A DNA stretch of 11,311 nucleotides from positions 1 to 11,311 of the forward strand of contig CAJKRG010000066.1 in assembly GCA_905202215.1 (NCBI GenBank), read 5' to 3'. The position numbers and the translations under genes are program-made. Below are positions 8,583 to 11,311 of the stretch, piece after piece; positions within the stretch are counted from its first letter, which is position 1, and every line of letters starts with the position of its first letter. The notes under the pieces are model-generated. The model was given only the letters and a program-made list of their open reading frames with translations, did no database searches and was not told the origin of the DNA. The stretch comes from an uncultured Porphyromonadaceae bacterium. Its GTDB lineage: Bacteria > Bacteroidota > Bacteroidia > Bacteroidales > Muribaculaceae.

Positions 8583-8605
8583 TTGTTTTTATATATAAAC
8601 GACAA
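8583..8605. promoter_or_regulatory. Imperfect TTGT...ACAA dyad upstream of the cupin-hcp-rubredoxin unit
   Basis: TTGT (8583-8586) and ACAA (8602-8605) are symmetric about one centre, with further matching TT/AA pairs inside. An overlapping 12-bp palindrome, TTTATATATAAA, sits at 8588-8599. The dyad ends 24 bp before the cupin start codon. Crp/Fnr-family regulators of the HcpR type control hcp genes in many anaerobes and bind dyads of about this size, so an HcpR-like operator is possible. I see no clear TAnnTTTG box nearby, so the promoter itself is unresolved. The regulator is not in this window. Confidence 0.35.
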
Positions 8606-8629
8606 TAAAAACCTCTAAATAATTTCGTT

Positions 8630-8965
8630 ATGTTTAAAACAGAATACAAATTCGGAGAAGTCCATGCCCTCGCGCCGCAGGTAACCGACGGCCCGGACAA
8701 AGTTCAGTTCAGACACATCTTCGAGAATGACAACGGAGGCGTATCTCTCCTCGCATTCAGGGCAAATCAGTCGCTCGCCGAACATCTCGCACCGGCAGAA
8801 GTGATGGTCTATGTACTTGAAGGCGAAGTCGAATTTACGATGATCGACCGTCCTCATACTTTAAAGGCCGGTGATTTCATGTTGATGGGAGAAGGCGTTC
8901 CCCACAGCGTTGTCGCCAAAGCCGACTCAAAAATAATGCTTGTAAAGGTAAAATCGTCAAAATAA
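8630..8965 (+). CDS. Small single-domain cupin protein
   Basis: This 111-residue protein is essentially one cupin_2 beta-barrel. Cupin motif 1 is at about 48-68 (SLAEHLAPAEVMVYVLEGEV) and motif 2 at about 80-95 (AGDFMLMGEGVPHSV). His52 and His92 could bind metal, but the second His of the classic HxH pair is Ala54. As I recall, this EH-x-AP pattern is common in a family of small bacterial cupins, so it is a subfamily trait rather than damage. There is no signal peptide, so it is probably cytoplasmic. It is first in a unit with hcp, 10 bp downstream, and rubredoxin, so a role linked to reactive nitrogen or redox stress is suggested by context only. No reaction can be assigned from the sequence. 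The start at 8630 follows an A/T-rich leader without a strong Shine-Dalgarno. Confidence 0.88.
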   Translation: MFKTEYKFGEVHALAPQVTDGPDKVQFRHIFENDNGGVSLLAFRANQSLAEHLAPAEVMVYVLEGEVEFTMIDRPHTLKAGDFMLMGEGVPHSVVAKADSKIMLVKVKSSK

Positions 8966-8975
8966 CAGATCTGTC

Positions 8976-10634
8976 ATGGATACCCGGCCTGAAATGTTCT
9001 GCTATCAATGCCAGGAAACCGCCCGAGGCAAAGGCTGCGAAAAGATCGGCGTTTGTGGAAAACATTCCGAGACCTCTGCAAGAATGGATCTGCTGCTATA
9101 CGCAGTAAGAGGTGTGGCAGCACTGAACCGCGCACTTCGGGAAAAAGGTCTCGCTTCACGCGAGGCAAGCCATGAAGTGATCGATGCTCTGTTCACAACC
9201 ATTACCAACGCAAACTTCGACAATGCCTCTCTGGACGATTTTATCCGGCGTGCGTTCGAAATCAAGAAACGTCTTATACAGACAGCTACGGCACATGGCA
9301 TCGCGCTGCCCGAGCTTCCTCAGATCGCTTTTTCCGCTACACCCGACGAGGCTGAGAAATATGAAAGCGTGACAGGAGTTCTCGCCGAAGCCAATGAAGA
9401 CATCCGCGCTCTCAAACAACTCGCCATCTACGGCTGCAAAGGCATGGCGGCCTATGCCCGGCATGCGGCCAATCTCGGATACGAGGACGACGAAGTCTAT
9501 GCCGTCATCGAAAATGCCATGGCAGAAACCGCCCGCGCAGATATCGGGACTGACGAGCTTCTGAAACTGGTGCTTTACGTCGGCGACGGCGGTGTTAAAG
9601 TCATGGATCTTCTGGATCGCGCCAATACGGGCACCTACGGCAATCCCGAAATCACAAAAGTCGACATCGGAGTCCGCAATCGCCCCGGAATCCTTATAAG
9701 CGGACACGATCTGAAAGATCTGGAGGAACTTCTTGAACAGAGCAAGGACAAAGGTGTGGATATATACACCCATTCGGAAATGCTACCCGGACAATATTAT
9801 CCGGCATTCAAGAAATATCCTCATTTCGCAGGCAACTACGGCAATGCGTGGTGGAAACAGACCGACGAATTCGAAAAATTCAACGGAGTATTCCTGTTCA
9901 CGTCCAATTGTATCGTGCCTCCGCGTAAAAACTGCACGTATCTCGACCGTGTCTATACCACGGGAGTAGTCGGTATGCCCGGCACCCACCACATCGAGAC
10001 AGGCGCCGACGGACGAAAAGACTTTTCCGCACTTATAGCCCATGCCCAAAACTGCCCTCCACCGACCGAAATCGAGCATGGTGAAATCACAGGTGGTTTC
10101 GCACATCACCAGGTGATGGAGCTGGCTCCGAAAATCATCGATCTCATCAATCGCGGTAAGATACGCAAGTTTGTCGTCATGGCAGGATGCGACGGCCGCT
10201 TTCCCTCCCGGGCATACTACACGGAATTTGCAGAGGCACTCCCGCACGACTGCGTGATATTGACCGCAGGCTGCGCGAAATACCGCTACAACAAACTTCC
10301 GCTGGGCGATATCGAAGGTGTGCCACGCGTGCTCGACGCAGGCCAATGCAACGATTCCTATTCGCTGGTACGCATAGCTCTCGCACTTAAAGATGCCCTG
10401 AACGTCGAAAGCATCAATGATCTGCCGATTGTCTATAATATCGCATGGTACGAACAAAAGGCCGTAATAGTACTCCTGGCCCTATTGTCGCTGGGCGTAC
10501 AGAATATACATACCGGCCCGACCCTTCCGGCATTCTTCACCCCGGATATATTGAAAGTACTTCAGGAAAAATTCAATATCGGCACGATATCAACCGTAGA
10601 AGAAGACATCGCAACACTTATCAACAACAAATAA
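8976..10634 (+). CDS. hcp: Hybrid cluster protein (hydroxylamine reductase / NO-detoxifying Hcp)
   Basis: This 552-residue cytoplasmic iron-sulfur enzyme reduces hydroxylamine to ammonia in vitro; in E. coli its physiological role is reported as high-affinity reduction of nitric oxide to N2O. The N-terminal cluster cysteines are Cys9, Cys12, Cys21 and Cys27 (C-x2-C-x8-C-x5-C), the spacing of class I enzymes from anaerobes rather than the wider one of E. coli Hcp. All ligands of the hybrid 4Fe-2O-2S cluster can be matched: His244 (SGHDL), Glu268 (THSEM), Cys312 (TSNCIVPP), Cys405 (MAGCDGR, the persulfide position), Cys433 (TAGCAKYR), Cys458 (AGQCNDSYS), Glu493 and Lys495 (WYEQKAV). The length is typical. 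It is flanked by a cupin 10 bp upstream and rubredoxin 11 bp downstream. No Hcr-type NADH oxidoreductase is present, so rubredoxin is the obvious local electron donor (inference). ATG at 8976 places the CxxC motif at the expected distance from the N-terminus. Confidence 0.97.
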   Translation: MDTRPEMFCYQCQETARGKGCEKIGVCGKHSETSARMDLLLYAVRGVAALNRALREKGLASREASHEVIDALFTTITNANFDNASLDDFIRRAFEIKKRLIQTATAHGIALPELPQIAFSATPDEAEKYESVTGVLAEANEDIRALKQLAIYGCKGMAAYARHAANLGYEDDEVYAVIENAMAETARADIGTDELLKLVLYVGDGGVKVMDLLDRANTGTYGNPEITKVDIGVRNRPGILISGHDLKDLEELLEQSKDKGVDIYTHSEMLPGQYYPAFKKYPHFAGNYGNAWWKQTDEFEKFNGVFLFTSNCIVPPRKNCTYLDRVYTTGVVGMPGTHHIETGADGRKDFSALIAHAQNCPPPTEIEHGEITGGFAHHQVMELAPKIIDLINRGKIRKFVVMAGCDGRFPSRAYYTEFAEALPHDCVILTAGCAKYRYNKLPLGDIEGVPRVLDAGQCNDSYSLVRIALALKDALNVESINDLPIVYNIAWYEQKAVIVLLALLSLGVQNIHTGPTLPAFFTPDILKVLQEKFNIGTISTVEEDIATLINNK

Positions 10635-10645
10635 ATTTTCAGACT

Positions 10646-10807
10646 ATGGACAAATATATATGCACAGTATGCGACTGGGTTTATGATCCCGCAACAGGCG
10701 ATCCCGACAACGGCATCGCACCCGGAACAGCGTTTGCAGACCTGCCCGACGACTGGGTATGCCCAATCTGCGGTGTTGGCAAGGACCAGTTCGAACCGGT
10801 CGAATAA
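10646..10807 (+). CDS. Rubredoxin
   Basis: This 53-residue one-iron electron carrier has Cys6 and Cys9 (CTVCDWVYD) and Cys39 and Cys42 (WVCPICGVGKDQF) as the four Fe ligands. The usual GIAPGTAFADLPDDWVCP core is complete. Length and spacing match canonical rubredoxins. The true start is ATG 10646 (MDKYICTVC). A longer frame reaching back into hcp is open but has no rubredoxin homology before this Met. It begins 11 bp after the hcp stop and is followed at once by a terminator, so it is the last gene of the cupin-hcp-rubredoxin unit and probably supplies electrons to Hcp. In anaerobes rubredoxin also serves rubrerythrin and other oxygen- or NO-detoxifying enzymes, so a broader role remains open. 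Confidence 0.96.
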   Translation: MDKYICTVCDWVYDPATGDPDNGIAPGTAFADLPDDWVCPICGVGKDQFEPVE

Positions 10808-10827
10808 AACAATGCCTTACCATACAT

Positions 10828-10871
10828 AAAAACATGCAGGGACGTGCCTCCGTACATCCCTGCATGTTTTT
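10828..10871. terminator. Rho-independent terminator after rubredoxin (bidirectional)
   Basis: Two 18-base arms (10828-10845 and 10854-10871) pair with a single C/A mismatch around an 8-base loop (GCCTCCGT). The core is ACATGCAGGGA against TCCCTGCATGT, followed by TTTTT on the plus strand and preceded by AAAAA, so it should also work on the minus strand. It lies 20 bp past the rubredoxin stop and just beyond the 3' end of the opposing chimeric gene, separating the two. Confidence 0.9.
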
Positions 10872-10876
10872 CACGT

Positions 10877-11213
10877 CTATTTCTGCCTCAGAGGGCCGTA
10901 AAAATATGATGCCGTAGCTCCGCCATCGACAAGAAAATCTGCACCGGTAATAAATGCGCCTCTCGACGACATAAGCAATTCCGCCACATTGGCGACCTCG
11001 TCGGCAGTGCCGGGTCGACCTGCGGGACATTTTGCAAACATATTTTTTATAAAATTCACTCTGAGACCTTTGAGGGCCGTACCGATATTGGTGCGAAGTT
11101 CCGGATTGGGAGAATATATGTCGATAAAGTTAATGCCCCGGTCTATGGCATAGTCAAAATCCTGCCTCACCTCTTCGGCAGTCTTGTGCATGAATCCCTC
11201 GTGGAAAAGTCGG
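10877..11213 (-). pseudogene. Chimeric remnant: aldo/keto reductase N-part fused to short-chain dehydrogenase C-terminus
   Basis: The minus-strand frame from the ATG at 11191 gives 104 residues made of two unrelated families. Residues 1-44 (TAEEVRQDFDYAIDRGINFI, then DIYSPNPELRTNIGTALKG) match the early part of aldo/keto reductases, where GINFIDIY-x-NP-x-LR-x-NIG precedes the first active-site strands. Residues 45-104 (AKCPAGRPGTADEVANVAEL, LLMSSRGAFITGADFLVDGG) are the C-terminal end of a short-chain dehydrogenase, including its GRPG and ITG-x-DGG signatures. Neither part has catalytic residues: the SDR Tyr-x3-Lys and most of the AKR barrel are gone. The join is near 11055-11070 in frame, at KGLRVN, a string resembling sequences in both parents. 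A deletion between neighbouring co-directional AKR and SDR genes is the simplest origin. The frame stays open upstream through the repeat block to the window edge. Confidence 0.8.
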
Positions 11214-11311
11214 TGCAGATTGACCCCTGTCGGCGGGAAAATGTGACCCTTTTCGTCGAAATAAGATTGACCCTCGGCGACGAAATAAAAATGACCCCTG
11301 TCGGAATACTC
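11214..11311. mobile_element. Possible IS21-type insertion sequence end (four degenerate repeats), partial
   Basis: TGACCC recurs at 11221, 11244, 11268 and 11292, a period of 23-24 bp. Surrounding bases are partly conserved, with an approximate unit of TTGACCCCTGTCGGCGAAATAA: CTGTCGG follows the first and fourth copies, and CGAAATAA the second and third. IS21-family elements carry several such repeats inside each end as transposase-binding sites, and ends often begin with TG, as in TGCAGATTGACCCC at 11214. AKR homology on the minus strand stops about here, as expected if the element inserted into or beside that gene. No transposase is visible because the window ends. The family name is from memory and uncertain; the repeat itself is clear. 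Confidence 0.5.

Noticed and set aside
8588..8599. TTTATATATAAA palindrome as a recombinase core site
   Set aside because: I see no second copy nearby and AT-rich palindromes are common; it is described only as part of the dyad upstream of the cupin.
9156..10457. Long minus-strand open frames inside hcp (205 and 224 codons)
   Set aside because: They lie opposite a complete, motif-perfect hcp and have no recognisable domains; they follow from the codon use of the real gene.
1..11311. CRISPR arrays, tRNA or rRNA genes
   Set aside because: No regularly spaced identical repeats and no tRNA-like cloverleaf or rRNA sequence were noticed on reading either strand; the only spaced repeats are the four degenerate copies at the right edge.

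Overview
The window looks like chromosomal DNA from an anaerobic member of the Bacteroidales; a Muribaculaceae-like gut species is plausible, but the family is my inference. The signs are Bacteroidetes-type promoter boxes (TAnnTTTG), A/T-rich leaders mostly without a clear Shine-Dalgarno, a Bacteroidetes-type tyrosine recombinase, lipoprotein-anchored RND efflux partners, and a hybrid cluster protein with the anaerobe-type N-terminal cysteine spacing.

Layout. Positions 1-594 hold two broken genes pointing away from each other: an EamA/DMT transporter remnant (minus strand, with an in-frame TGA) and a PAP2 phosphatase remnant (plus strand). Both lost their 5' ends at one junction near 325-340. 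An AraC-family regulator (595-1410, minus) follows, divergent from a tripartite RND efflux operon: membrane fusion lipoprotein (1562-2692), inner-membrane permease (2696-5895) and TolC/NodT-type outer-membrane lipoprotein (5892-7262). The permease is split by a frameshift that I can trace to an exact 8-bp tandem duplication (ACATATAT twice, 2924-2939). Removing one copy gives a normal 1063-residue permease. A solitary tyrosine recombinase (7259-8461, minus) abuts the operon tail to tail, and the two stop codons share the bases TTAA.

From 8630 to 10807 runs a compact nitrosative-stress unit: small cupin, hybrid cluster protein (hcp) and rubredoxin, with gaps of only 10 and 11 bp. It ends in a strong terminator hairpin (10828-10871). 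A 23-bp imperfect TTGT/ACAA dyad lies upstream of the cupin.

The right edge (10877-11311, minus) is decayed. An aldo/keto reductase N-terminal fragment is joined in frame to the C-terminal end of a short-chain dehydrogenase. It is fed by four degenerate 23-24-bp repeats around TGACCC that resemble the multi-repeat end of an IS21-type insertion sequence.

The intact core (efflux, recombinase, Hcp unit) therefore lies between two zones of gene wreckage. The observation most worth following is the possibly reversible 8-bp duplication that switches the efflux permease off. The hcp-rubredoxin coupling is a second, more conventional, point of interest.
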